Source: Artemia franciscana (Eukaryota > Arthropoda > Branchiopoda > Anostraca > Artemiidae). Taken from it: DNA of 64,000 nucleotides. The stretch covers positions 21,380,994-21,444,993 of the forward strand of contig NC_088864.1 of NCBI RefSeq assembly GCF_032884065.1, in the 5' to 3' direction. The translations under genes were made by a program, and so were the position numbers. Of this stretch, positions 48,742 to 59,633 are shown one piece after another. Within the stretch, counting starts at the first letter, position 1, and each line of letters opens with the position of its first letter. The notes under the pieces are model-generated. The model saw only the letters and a program-made list of their open reading frames with translations, ran no database searches and had not been told where the DNA came from.

Positions 48742-49442
48742 CTGAAAGAATTGAAACAAGCTTAGTATTAAATTTAGTTCTAAAAGAGAAACATTTTATT
48801 AATGAAGAATTAAACCATAGGTACCAATTTTCGGACCAATTGCGGTTTAAAAATACAATAAGGCTATCAGATCTCAATCAATCTTAAAGCAGTGTATCAA
48901 CATTTTTAAATTTAGAGTCTGCAGCAGACAAGAACATCTACCAATACGTTCAGAGAAGTTATAGTCATTTACTTTTGCTTCGCTTGTGATCTTCTCTTGT
49001 ACCCGGGGGATTCTTTTCTGTTAGATACGTCAACCATTCACGCAGTTGGTAATTATCTTCCTATCAAGACTAGCGGCCCATCCTCCTGTAGTTGGTAGCA
49101 CCTTAAATTTTGCCACAGAAAAAAAATTAAAATTATTTTTGGATAGCCCATCTCGGTCACATCAGATTGTCCTGATGTATGAGTTGGAAGCAAATTTTTC
49201 ATTTAAAAGATAAATTCTCTCCAAGTCAACCGTCAAAGTATGTATGTTACACACAAAACCTAATAGGAAATATGGCTGTCAACATAGTAATTTGGCTTCA
49301 AAAACCGTCTTGGTATCACCTGAGACAGTCTAAAATATGGCTAGTATAATGGCCTATCGCAAGTCAAAACATAAACTTGTAAATGAAAGACTCGAGGTAG
49401 CGTCAATGTCTGTCCTTTCTTAATTGATATGTACACTCATAC

Positions 49443-49506
49443 CTTTCTAGGAAGCTTTAACTCTCTGCCACCCTTTATTAAGGTACGCACGAATCCAGCG
49501 CCATCA
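49443..49506 (-). CDS. Candidate upstream exon of the ARAP-like gene
   Basis: It is a short 64-base open segment between TTGGTTAG (49507) and a good AAG|GTATGA donor (49443/49442). It encodes DGAGFVRTLIKGGRELKLPR, and its phase-0 end matches the 48741 exon. The polypyrimidine tract is weak and the domain match is unclear, so this is tentative. Confidence 0.35.
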
Positions 49507-49619
49507 CTAACCAAAATTTTTTTTTGCAGTAAGAAGGACTGTGTATTTTACCGACAGCCTGATCATTCTTACTGACTGATTCGGGCGATATCGCTATTAA
49601 AATAACTTTTTTTCATCCA

Positions 49620-50065
49620 CTTTATATTAGTCTAGTAAAAATGTGATTTGACCTTGAAGAAATTGCTATACAAAAGATGCTTTCACTATCTGACTAAAAA
49701 ATATGTGCTGATTCTGAATCTGAAAAGTTTATCGCTCTAACTCTTTCACAAATTTGAGCTTTTTTAGATTGAATTTGAGGTTGAGGCAAAAAATGTTGAT
49801 TGATGAAATACCAGCAAAGTGATTAGATATGTCATTTCTACGATATTTTTTTGCTAATGAACATGAAACTAAATGTTTAAAGTCAAAATAATTGTTTGGG
49901 GCTCCAAGCTTTGAAAGAGAATGAGAATGGGGGAGATGCTGTAGAAAAATTGTGAAAAACAAGGGGTCGACCTTAAAAAAAATTGCTATACAGATAATTC
50001 CTTCACTATCCGCCTAAAAAGTATGTACTGGTTCCAAATCCGAAAGATTTGTTGCTCTAGCTCAT
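49620..50065 (-). repeat. R2 repeat, about 1.4 units, inverted
   Basis: It is the complement of the 53880-54870 array. Landmarks are 'ttgctatacaaa', 'gctctaactctttcac', 'gttgaggcaaaaaatgttga' and 'caaagtgattagatatgtca'. Confidence 0.85.
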
Positions 50066-50124
50066 TCACACGTTTGAATTTCCTTATTTTGACATTGAGG
50101 GTGGATATCTTAATGTATTAAATA

Positions 50125-50794
50125 TAAAAAACTAATTTTTTTAGCTGAAAGTAAGGAGCGACATTAAAACTTAAAACGAACAGAAATTACTCCGTATATG
50201 AAATGGGTTGTCCCCTCCGCAATCCCTCGCTTTTTACGCTAAAGCTTTTAATTGTTTTAAAAAGTAGAATTGTGGCAAAGAGTCAAACTTGGAGGGGGCC
50301 TAGGTGCCCCCCAGTTTTTTTGGTGACTTAAAAAAGGCACTAGAACATTTTATTTCCGTTAGAATGAGCCCTCTCGCAACATTCTAGGACCACTGGGTCA
50401 ATATGATCACCCCTGGGGAAAAAAACAACAAAAAAAAACAAATAAACACGCATCCGGGATCTGCCTTCTGGCAAAAATACAAAATTCTACATTTTTGTAG
50501 ATAGGACGTTGAAACTTCTACAACAGGGTTCTCTGATACGCTGAATCTGATGGTGAGATTTTCGTTAAGATTCTAAGACTCTTAAAGGCTGTTTCCCCCT
50601 ATTTTCTAAAATGAGGCAAATTTTCTCAGGCTCGTAACTTTTGATGGGTATAACTGATCTCGGTGAAACTTATATATTTGAAATCAACATTAAAATTCGA
50701 TTCTTTTAATGTAACTGTTGGTATCAAAATTCCATTTTTTAGAGTTTCGGTTACTATTGAGCCGGGTCGCTCCTTGCTACAAGATTAAATTAAA
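50125..50794 (-). repeat. R1 copy with half foldback, minus orientation
   Basis: It opens with one foldback arm (50140-50290), then runs through the usual R1 order to 'attgagccgggtcgctcctt' at about 50755-50775. Confidence 0.9.
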
Positions 50795-51078
50795 AAAAAC
50801 TAATTTTTTTAGCTGAAAGTAAGGAACGACATTAAAACTTAAAACGAACAGAAATTACTCCGTAAATGAAATGGGTTGTCCCCTCCGCAAGCCCTCGCTC
50901 TTTACGCTAAAGTTTGACTCTTTACCACAATTCTACTTTTTAAAACAATTAAAAGCTTTAGCGTAAAGAGCGAGGGATTGCGGAGGGGACAACCCATTTC
51001 ATATACGGAGTAATTTCTGTTCGTTTTAAGTTTTAATGTCGCTCCTTACTTTCAGCTAAAAAAATTAGTTTTTTTAAA
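50795..51078. repeat. Foldback element, best-preserved copy
   Basis: The arms of about 130 bp are almost perfectly complementary ('ttagctgaaagtaagga' ... 'tccttactttcagctaa'). The two inner AAAGCTTTAGCGTAAAGAGC-type segments differ only at the centre. Confidence 0.95.
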
Positions 51079-52545
51079 TTTAATTTCTGAACGTTTTTGA
51101 ATTAATGCATGTTTGGTTTTGGCTCTCCTCACATAAATTATTAAAATGAAATTTGTATATTAATGTATATTGTATATATATTAATTGTATATTTGTATAT
51201 TAGTATATAATAAGGGGTGGAGAAGGAGGTCTAGTTCCCCTCCAATTTTTCGGCTACTTAAGAATGCAACTAGAACTTTTAATTTTTAACGAATGTTTTT
51301 ATTAGTAAAAAATATACGTAACTTAAGAATTAACTTACGTAACAAACTTTCATAATCTTATATTTTTATTATGTATACGAGGGGGTTTTTACCCTCGTTA
51401 ATACCTCGCTCTTTACACTAAATCGTAAGTTTTGTCCCAATTCTTTAAGAATGACCCCTGAATCAGAAAGGCCGTAGAATAAATAGTTGAAATTACTAAA
51501 AATACTTTAGCATAAAGAGCGAGGTATTTATCTCCTCCTAAATACCTCGCTATTTATGCTAAAGTATTTTTAGAACCCCTCATATAAGTAATAACCTCTG
51601 TTCGTTTTAAGTTTCAATGCTACCCCTTCCTTTCATTTGAAAAAAACGTTTTCATATTTATTTTTCATTGTTTTCTTTTAGTAATGCTAGAAAATCCTGC
51701 GCCCTTTTCATTGAATTTTTCTTCCCCAATGACAGATTCCTCCAAGGAAAGATCCTCCAACATAGCCCCCTCCCCTCAGCCCCACCCCCAAACAAAATAA
51801 AATCCCCCTGAAAACGTCTGTACACTTCCCAATAACCATTACTATATGTAAACACTGGTCAAAGTTTGTAACTTGCAGCCCCTCCCCCAGGGATTGTGGG
51901 GGAGTAAGTCATCCCCAAAGACATAGTTATTATGGTTTTCGACTATGCTGAACAAAATGGCTATCTCAAAATTTTGATTCGTTGACTTTGGGAAACAAAT
52001 GAGCGTGGGAGGGGGCCTAGATGCCCTCCAATTTTTTTGGTCACTTAAAAAGGGCACTAGAACTTTTCATTTCCGTTAGAATGAGCTCTCTTGCGACATT
52101 CTAGGACCACTTGGTCGATACGATGACTCCTGGGGAAAAGAAAAAAAAAAAAAAAAAAAAAAAAAAACAAACAAATAAACACGCACCCGTGATTTGTCTT
52201 CTGGCAAAAAATACAAAATTCCACATTTTTGTAGATAGGAGCTTGAAACTTCTACAGTAGGGTTCTCTGATACGCTGAATCTGATAGTGTCATTTTCGTT
52301 AAGATTCTACGACTTTTAAGGGGTGTTTCCCCCTATTTTCTTAAATAAGGCAAATTTTCTCAGGCTCGTAACTTTTGATGGGTAAAACTAAACTTGATGA
52401 AACTTATATATTTAAAATCAGCATTAAAATGCGATTCTTTTGATATAGCTATTGATATCAAAATTCAATTTTTTAGAGTTTTGGTTACTATTGAGCCGGG
52501 TCGCTCCTTACTACAGTTCGTTACCACGAACTGTTTGATACTGTA
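51079..52545 (-). repeat. R1 composite, best minus-orientation copy
   Basis: It is the inverse of 45480-46720. It ends at 'attgagccgggtcgctcctt' plus the 8-bp hairpin at about 52515-52534. A long A-run at about 52139-52167 marks the spot of the T-rich stretch in other copies. Confidence 0.92.
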
Positions 52546-52554
52546 CTCTACTTT

Positions 52555-53005
52555 CTAAAAGTTACTGGTAAAAGTTTGTGGTAAATACAGAGGTAGATTG
52601 AGGTACAAGAATTAGCAAAAAATCTGATTTGTCAATTGAAACTTGTATAATTCCTGAAAATTTTAACAAAATCGCTAAAGTTATTATGTAAACTGCAAAA
52701 ATATTTTTAATTTTTTAATTCAAACTAGAAAAATACCTGAAAATTTTAAAACTAGTTTGGTGGTAAAGGTTTGATGCTGATGCTGGTAAAAGTGTGCGGT
52801 AGATACAAAGGCAGATTTGAGGTACAAGAATTAACAAAAAAAAACTGATTTGTCCATTGAAACTAGAATAATTCCTGATAATTTTAACACACTCGCTAAA
52901 GTTTATTATGTAAACTGCAAAATATTTATAGTGTCTGAGTGAAAATTTTAATTTTTTAAATTCAAATTAGAAAAATACCTGAAAATTTCAAAATTATTTT
53001 GGATT
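52555..53005. repeat. Two-copy tandem duplication, about 230 bp
   Basis: 'tactggtaaaagt.tg.ggta' to 'gaaaaatacctgaaaatttt' is repeated from about 52555 and from about 52780. Confidence 0.85.
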
Positions 53006-53099
53006 TCCTTTGGCTTAAAGTGACTCGTTACGTCATTTTATGGGGTGGAATACTTGTCTAGAATGGTGATTTGTTTAATATGTAATAAGAAATATTTGA

Positions 53100-53700
53100 A
53101 GTGGAGGAGAAACTTGTTGTGACCGATGTAGGGGCGAGAACTATAAACGAATCAAGTAAAAAGCGAAAACAGACAGTGACGGCTGTTGTTGGGAATTGTT
53201 TTTACAAGTAATGCCGAAGTTCCTACACAAATGCAAGAGCCATTGATCAGAACTGAAGATTCTTGATTAAGCAAAATGAGTCCCAGAGGAGGAGTTCAAA
53301 TCACTTCGTAAAACAATTCGATTTCAAAACTGACCGTTCATTTTGCTCGAGCAGAAGTGGCTTTTGAGAAAACCCACAAGAAGGAAAACAGCTTTCGTGT
53401 CCACACAACAGAGTTCGGTGAGACACTAGTGGGACTTCGAATCGTCAAAAGCGAAGAGATTACTGATCTGAGAAAGTTCACGGCCGAATTTTAGCAGCAA
53501 ATATGGATCTACTTGCAGCAGGTGTTGTATACCACAAAACATGTTACTGCAACTTTGCATCTAGCAAGAACCTCCCTTTGAAACACGCAGGAAATCAGAC
53601 TGACAGACTCAAAAAAAAGATAGGTAGGAAAGTAAACATGAATCAAAAGCAAGCATTTGAAAAGGTAATGCGGTTCTTTGAAGCGAATGATGATGACTAG
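53100..53700 (+). pseudogene. Decayed ORF of an uncharacterised multi-copy family
   Basis: Frames from about 53310 give FDFKTDRSFCSSRSGFEKTH, then RVHTTEFGETLVGLRIVKSEE. After a stop near 53493 a second frame continues with NMDLLAAGVVYHKTCYCNFA and KKKIGRKVNMNQKQAFEKVM, ending at 53700. The pattern 'FDFK..C.FC ... Y.H..CY..F' occurs in uncharacterised proteins found in many copies in invertebrate genomes, likely transposon-associated; that statement is from memory. At least one stop and several frameshifts are present. No start is evident. Confidence 0.55.
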
Positions 53701-53879
53701 TGTTTTGTCTCGGCTAAGGGAAGCTCTTTGACAGAATGTTTTTTTTTTGTGTTGTTGCCAAATATGAGTTTCAACTTCCTCTCCTCCTCATTCATATTCA
53801 CTTTCACAAAACTAAGCTTCGAGGCATACTGGACTTTACCTAGATCCAGTCTTGATTGTTACCTAGGCATGAAGCTACA

Positions 53880-54875
53880 AATATTTTGCCACAGGCTAAG
53901 TTTAATATACACCTGCAGGCTGAATCTCTCCCCTAACCTCACTCTCCCTCAAAACTTTAATCCCCAAACAACTCTTTTGAATATTAACATTTAGTTTTAT
54001 GTTCATCAGCAAAAAAGAAGGTAGAAATGACATATCCAATCACATTGCTGGTATTTACTCAATCAGCATTTTTTTTGTCTTAACCTCAAATTCAACCTAA
54101 AAAAATTCTAAATTGTAAAAGAGCTAGAGTGGTAAACTTTTTAGATTTGGAATCAGCACATATTTTTTGTCGGATAGTGAAAGAATCATTTGTATAGCAA
54201 TTTGTTTGAGGTTGACTCCTTTTTTCACAATTTTCCTAGAACTTCCCCCCAATCTCACTCTCTCTCAAAGCTTTAAGCACCAAACGGTTCTTTTGACTTT
54301 AAACATTAATTTTCATGTTCATCAGCAAAACAAGATCGTAAAAACGACATATCTAATCACATTTGCTGGTATTTACTCAATCAACATTTTTTGCCTCACT
54401 CAAATTCAACCTAAAAAAAAACAAATTTTCGAAAGAGCTAGAGTGAGAAACTTTTTGGATTCGGAAACAGCGCATATTTTTTAGTCGGGTTGTGAAAAAG
54501 CCATTTGTATAGCAATTTGTTTGAGGTTGTCCCCCTTTTCACAATTTTCTTAGAACCTCTCCCCCAACCTCACTCTCTCTCAAAGCTTTAAGCCCCAAGC
54601 AATTCTTTTGACTTTAAGCATTTAGTTGCATGTTTATCAGCAAGAAAAGAGCGTAGAAATGGCATATCTTATCACATTCTCTGGTATTTATTCAATCAAC
54701 ATTTTTTGCCTCAACCTCAAATTCAACCTCAAAAAGCTCAAATTTGAGAAAGAGCTATAGCGGTAAGTCTTTTGGGTTCTGAATCAGCATTTTTTTTTAG
54801 GTCGGGCAGTAGAAGAATAACTTGTATAGCAGTTTGTTTGAGGTTGACCCCTTTTTTTCACAATTTTCCTAGACT
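53880..54875 (+). repeat. R2 tandem array, about 3 units of about 315 bp
   Basis: Units share 'ttgtatagcaatttgtttga', 'aaagcttta.gc.cc.aa', 'ctggtatttactcaatcaac' and 'ttttttgcctca'. The landmarks recur at about 54192, 54506 and 54822. Two further inverted units are at 49620-50065. Confidence 0.9.
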
Positions 54876-55454
54876 AAGATTTTCTTTCATTGATTTTAAG
54901 TCATGTATTTCCATCAGCTAGTCCCCAAAGACGTTACGAAAACCCCCGGCACGTCACTGAAAATATTGTTGCTGGTGGAAAGGACTACGTCAACAAAAGA
55001 ACAGAAAATAATTTAAGAAACTTTTTCACAAAATATGTTTTTCAAAGCAAAGTAAAGAGCTACATTAAATCAAAAATGAGCAGAAAGAACGTCAAAGAAT
55101 TTTTCAACCGTTTTATCTACTACCAATCACCATCAATAAGCAAATGAAATCAAAAATGAACAGAAATTTAAACAAATATCAGAGTCAAGCTCAAAACGAG
55201 GAGAAACTAAGATGACTAGGGTTGACGCCACTCATGGCTTATGGAGATCATAACATAATTTGTGCTTTACTGAAAACAAACACGTTTTAAATTTTTCACT
55301 TTTTGACTTTGGTAAATCAAAAAATTATTAAGACTTTAAGAAAGAAATATCAGTATATGTGCATCACATACACTGAAAATATCAGTAATTGTCAATTCAC
55401 ATTCATTTGTTGTTGCTTTTTTTTGGGGGGGGGGGGGTTCTTTTACATACTGAT
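54876..55454. other. Open stretch without recognised gene
   Basis: A plus-strand open frame at 54890-55147 (85 codons, basic) has no motif I recognise. It has no flanking splice support. Confidence 0.3.
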
Positions 55455-56400
55455 GGTGATTAAATAAAAAAAAGTTTTTAAACTGAAAGAAAGGAGCAAT
55501 ATTAAAACTGTAAACGAACAAAAATTATTATGTATACGGGGCGCAGTGCCCCTCCTCAACACCTCGCATCTCACGCTGAAATTTTTCGGCATTTAAAAAA
55601 AAAATTACTTATTGTTCTAATTAACACTGCTAACACTACAGTTATAATCACTTTTAAAGAATTGGGACAAAATTTAAACTTTAGCGTAGAGAGCTTAAAC
55701 CTCCCCACCTGAATAATGTGTTTATACTTCCCAATAACAAATGCTATATGTAAACAATGGGCAAGTTTTATAACTTAGAGACCTTTCCCCTGGGGTTGTG
55801 GGGGGTCGTGTTATCTCCAAAGACACAGTTGTTAGGCCTTTCAACCATGCTGAACAAAAAGGCAATCTCAGAATATTGATGGGACAATTTGGCAAAAAAG
55901 TGGCGTGGGAGGGGGCCTAGCTGCTCTCCAATTTCGTTGGTCACTTAAGGCACTAGGACTTTTAATTTCCGTTAGAACGAGTCCTCTTCCGATGTTCTAA
56001 GTCAAATGAATCGATACAATCACCCCTGGAAAAAAAACAACAACAAAAAAGCAAGAAATAAACACGCACAACATTTTTAAAGATAAGAGAATGAAACCTG
56101 TATAGTAGGGTTTTCTGATACTCTGAATCTGATCGTGTGATTTCATTAATATGCTATGAATTTTGGGGGATATTTTCCCCTTTTTTCGAAAATCAGGCAA
56201 ATTTTGTCAGGCTCGTAACCTTTCATGGGTAAGAATAAAGTTAAAATAACTTATCTATTTAAAGTCAGCATAAACACTCGATTCTTTTGATATATATCTA
56301 TTTGCATAAAAATTCTGTTTTTTAGAGTTTCGGTGATTATTGAACCGGGTCGCACCTTAGTTACAGTTTGTTACCACGAACTGTTTGATTTGTAGTATTT
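55455..56400 (-). repeat. R1 copy ending in the terminal hairpin
   Basis: The order is as in 51600-52540. It ends 'attgaaccgggtcgcacctt' and the hairpin 'cagtttgttaccacgaactg' (about 56364-56383, one change in the stem). Confidence 0.9.
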
Positions 56401-56829
56401 TTACCCTTAGTAGATTATTATAATTTACTTCTGCTCATTTTTGGTTTAAGGTTGTATTTTCAAAAAAATTGTACGAAGAAGTCAGATTAGATTTAGGTTA
56501 TTATTTTTTAACACCTCAAAAGCCCCGATGCCCCGACGGGGCTTCAAATCATCTGACAGGCTTTAAATCAGAAGCTCGGAGTGAACTTAATTCCAAAGGT
56601 TTGTTTGTGAGCCCCAAGGTCTACTTCATACAAACACACATAGTAAATAAAAAAGCGTTGCCTTAAAGAGTGTGCCTTTCACTATCTTAATGAAAATTTC
56701 TTTATGACTGCAAATCGCGAGTGTGTGAAAAGTAAAACCATTTCTCGGGCAAAATTAATGGTGATCGATTCATTTAATTAAATTAAATTGTCGAAATTTA
56801 AGTGCCACGACAGCAATATCAGACAAAAT
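56401..56829. other. Short unassigned stretch
   Basis: A small open frame at 56469-56666 contains the inverted GC-rich words 'gccccgatgccccgacgggg'. No function is recognised. Confidence 0.4.
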
Positions 56830-57065
56830 GCACATTTTCAGATATGGGGTAAAAATACCCCACTTCTCTTCATTAATTTCTGGGACAAAGGATCCCAGCG
56901 TACCAATCCACTCGGCTAGGACGGCTTACAGCAATAAATGGTCATCTCAAAATTTCTATCGGATTCATTTTGGGAAAGCACGAGGGGGATATCCACCCTC
57001 TGATCACTCCGAATCTTAATAAGGGCACCAGGACTTCTGATTATCAATCCAATGAGCCCCCTCCG

Positions 57066-57066
<1 letters not shown>
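56830..57066. repeat. Family A array, left part (interrupted by Helitrons)
   Basis: It is collinear with 62660-62800: 'tggtcatctcaaaatttct', 'gggcacca.gacttctgatt' and 'caatgagccccctccgaggt'. The array resumes at 62431. Confidence 0.9.

Positions 57067-57144
<78 letters not shown>
57067..57144. repeat. (TA)n microsatellite at the Helitron 3' flank
   Basis: About 39 TA dinucleotides lie between family A and the CTAG terminus of Helitron-1. Confidence 0.98.
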
Positions 57145-57145
<1 letters not shown>

Positions 57146-57150
57146 TAGCT

Positions 57151-57179
57151 GTTGGGGTGGCGCTTCGCGCCACCCCAAC
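57151..57179 (-). other. Helitron-1 3' terminal hairpin
   Basis: Perfect 13-bp stem with a 3-base loop (GTTGGGGTGGCGC, TTC, GCGCCACCCCAAC on the plus strand), two bases from CTAG. Such hairpins act as the terminator of rolling-circle transposition in Helitrons. Confidence 0.95.
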
Positions 57180-57554
57180 ACCTAGTTGGTGGGGCGCTTC
57201 GCGCCCCCCCAAGCCCCCCCGCGCGCGTAAGTCGTTACGCGCCATATTAGTTACGCGCCATTGTAGTTGTGTCCCTGTGTCCCACCTGTGAATATAGATA
57301 GATTTATATATGTGTTTCAAACTACGTAAAAATTGCGAATATACAACATTTTTGGCTTTCCCACTACTGGGAGCTTTCCGTTTCCAATTGCCGTGTGCCC
57401 ATAAATTAGAATTTTTCAGGCAAGCATTCATTTCGTCTGCAGGAGTTAAACTACGTAAAAATTGCGAATATACAACATTCTTGGCTTTCCCATTGTCTGT
57501 GCATATACAAAGCCGTATGTACTAATAATGACGTCATATGCAAACGCTCTTTTT

Positions 57555-57842
57555 ACAAACAAACAAACATGCATACTTAACCGCTTCATTTGGTTCCAAA
57601 ACTGTGTCGATTGACTTGTAAAGGACTGCCTGGTCTCGAATCTTGGTCAAAACAATATTGTTGATTTCGTGGACGTCTATATTTTTGGGTGCGAGAATCG
57701 CTCTTTCACTTAGCCATTTATTATTTTTATAATTTTTTAGAATATTCGGAAATACTTTTTCAATCAATTCATTTTTGGACGTCACTAAATTACAGAAATC
57801 AGCAGGTAGTTGTATACGTCCTGAAATTGAGTATCGTATCAT
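57555..57842 (-). pseudogene. Helitron-1 helicase, C-terminal half fragment
   Basis: The product includes ISGRIQLPADFCNLVTSK, NELIEKVFPNILKNYKNN and ERAILAPKNIDVHEINN, typical of the part of Helitron helicases after motif III. It ends EPNEAVK, where a deletion joins it to 3'-terminal sequence. At its start, a deletion joins it to the helicase N-terminal fragment. Confidence 0.9.
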
Positions 57843-58122
57843 AAATGTCTTTTTGTTCCGACGTTAACTTGGAAATGTTATTTTGTACATACGACAATAG
57901 ATCACTCGTACTGTAACTTTGTTCACGATCCAATTCTACACATGTCGAAACAGCAGCGATACGGTTAGATGAAGGCATTCCCAAATCCTGAAGAGGTTTG
58001 TTTGCCATACGTACGCACAAATCTTCTATAATAACTAAAGTGTAGTTATAAATTTCTGATGTAAAATCAAAAGTCATATCTGACGTCTCCAACTGTTTTC
58101 GATGGAGTATATCTACGGACAT
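57835..58122 (-). pseudogene. Helitron-1 helicase, N-terminal fragment
   Basis: It encodes SVDILHRKQLETSDMTFDF through ISKLTSEQKDIYDTIL, the segment just before the Walker A loop in Helitron helicases. Walker A itself is deleted. A one-base frameshift separates it from the Rep-side fragment. Confidence 0.9.
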
Positions 58123-58129
58123 TTTTGAC

Positions 58130-58970
58130 TTATATTTTCCCAGGAGCTGATGGAGAGCAAGTTGTTAAAATGATGCCAAACAATGCACGAATTTCACTTG
58201 GGGTTGACGTTTCGCACGCGTCATTGATGCAGTTATCCCAGTGTTGGTCATTCTCCAATAAATTCAGAGCTTGGCATGCACTACGGTAAGTGTCATGTAT
58301 AGTACCGTTTACAGTTCTCAAATACTCAAAGGATGTCGGACCGGGTACATTCACCAAAAGCAGGCGTAGAAAGAAGCATTCATGTTGATTGGGGTGACCG
58401 GTGTAGAGTCTTCCTATCGTGGTATCTTTGAAGATGGTAGGTTGGCCGTCGACTGACTTACCCTGTTTTCGACGTTCAAATACTTTATTTTTAGTATTCC
58501 ACGTGTAATACGAAGGCACTTCAGTATACAGCAGTTTTTTTGCAAAAGAATCATTTTTGCAAAGCGAAAAAAAAGCTGTTAATTTTGTATCCGGTGGATT
58601 CAGGGCTCTTTGTTGCACGTTGGTTTCCGAGAATTAAACACGTTGACCATTTTGTAAATGTACCGCTAAGTGAACAACAGCTGGACTACGTTCATGTATC
58701 GGAAATGAAAGAATTCGCCAAACAGCTTCATTACTGCTTATGTATCTTCCAGCCTGATATTGTACGATTTCGTCGAAATCTTTGATTTTGGGCTGCAAGC
58801 CAAAAACTGCCATGTCACTGCCTTTGTTGACGTATTTACATATGTATTTGATTGCCTTTACGGAGTTACAGTATTCAACGTTTATGTGTGCATTAAATGT
58901 TTTTGATAATAATGGGGAATATGGAACAACCCACTGGTTATCTACTTCGATGGTGGTACCGTTGCCATTG
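58130..58970 (-). pseudogene. Helitron-1 Rep (Y2) and linker region
   Basis: A single frame with one in-frame TAA (58634-58636) runs from NQWVVPYSPLL-like sequence near 58935 through VKAIKYICKYVNKGSDMAVF (about 58810-58860). That carries the paired tyrosines that nick and join DNA in Helitron Rep domains. It then reaches LTAFFSLCKNDSFAKKLLYT and HPNQHECFFLRLLLVNVPGP, the linker to the helicase. The upstream HUH metal-binding histidines are absent. Confidence 0.92.
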
Positions 58971-59039
58971 TAGGTTCTTCAGTCATTTTACAATTAGAAA
59001 TTTCTCTTTCAACGGTCTTCTTACAATTAAAAATTTGTC

Positions 59040-59225
59040 TTTGAACGATATTCTTAAATACCTGTGTCCTGGTCGTCATTTATATTCCCTGTGTCCCGGT
59101 CGTCATTTGTGTCCCGGTATCCCAGTCTGTAATTTCTCTTTGAGTGTCCCGGTCGTTATTTATATTCCCTCTGTCCCGGTCGTCATTTGTGTCCCGGTCT
59201 GTAATTTCTCTTTGAGTGTTTTTCT
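59040..59225. repeat. GTCCCGGTCGTCATTT minisatellite in Helitron-1
   Basis: About five imperfect 'gt.ccggtcgtcatttgtgt' units occur, partly in two larger blocks that both end 'gtaatttctctttgagtg'. Confidence 0.9.
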
Positions 59226-59297
59226 TTTTAGTATTTTTTAGTTTTTTATATTTTTTCTTTTTTCAGTTTTCTTTTTCTTCTTTTTTTTTCAGCTTCA

Positions 59298-59633
59298 CTA
59301 TGAAATACATATCGCCGAACCTTTGTTTTTTTTAACTAAAATCTGGTAGGCATTGATGACCTTATCCAAGTCAAAATCCCAAACCCAATCATCATCGCTA
59401 TCATTTTCAGTTTTGATATGTTTTGACTCTCGCTGTCCAGGTGGATCTTCATCTAACTGCGCGGTTTTGCGTTCTTTAGCCTCAAGCCTGTTTCCTTGCT
59501 GTTCTTTTGATTCCTCGGCACACTTTCTTTTCTGACTTTCTCTATCAGCAGCAAGTTTTTTGGCATAGACTCTTTGAGCATCTTCATCGGCTTTTGCCAT
59601 GGTAAGTTCATCAGTCATTGTAAACTTAAACAT
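59298..59633 (-). CDS. Helitron-1 accessory ORF (N-terminal, charged)
   Basis: The 111-residue frame starts MFKFTMTDELTMAKADEDAQ, followed by a very charged K/E/R/Q region, QRESKHIKTENDSDDDWVW and DFDLDKVINAYQILVKK. No enzymatic motif is present. It sits directly after the Helitron 5' end, where arthropod Helitrons often have a charged, coiled-coil-like protein start. A related fossil is at 30448-30684. Whether it is expressed is unknown. Confidence 0.75.
   Translation of the reverse strand: MFKFTMTDELTMAKADEDAQRVYAKKLAADRESQKRKCAEESKEQQGNRLEAKERKTAQLDEDPPGQRESKHIKTENDSDDDWVWDFDLDKVINAYQILVKKNKGSAICIS

Larger units (their letters stand above)
24853..49506 (-). other. Gene span: 3' half of an ARAP/RhoGAP15B-like gene
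   Basis: Five exons are linked by splice sites with compatible phases and give about 258 uninterrupted codons ending in TGA. Two more upstream exons are likely. Domain order on the minus strand is RhoGAP end (tentative), linker, RA-like, split PH-like, stop. In ARAP proteins (ArfGAP, RhoGAP, RA and PH domains; they inactivate Arf and Rho GTPases downstream of phosphoinositides at membranes) the C-terminus has this order, RhoGAP-RA-PH. The introns are 0.7, 4.6, 4.2, 7.9, 4.2 and 1.9 kb and are filled with transposon remnants. One exon between 43893 and 48509 must be missing, because the 48510 donor (phase 1) does not match the 43892 acceptor (phase 2). Upstream exons with ArfGAP and most of RhoGAP were not found and presumably lie right of the window. 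Confidence 0.75.

Noticed and set aside
48973-49060. Minus-strand open segment EDNYQLREWLTYLTEKNPPG between AG and GT signals
   Set aside because: It looks exon-like and could follow the 49443 exon, but its phase-1 end would put the 48741 exon into a stop codon. No alternative join fits.
54890-55147. Basic 85-codon plus-strand frame
   Set aside because: No motif, no splice or start context, and surrounded by repeats; left unassigned.
57052-57431. Long frames rich in IYIYIY across the TA microsatellite
   Set aside because: A translation of simple repeat and Helitron 3' sequence; no coding evidence.
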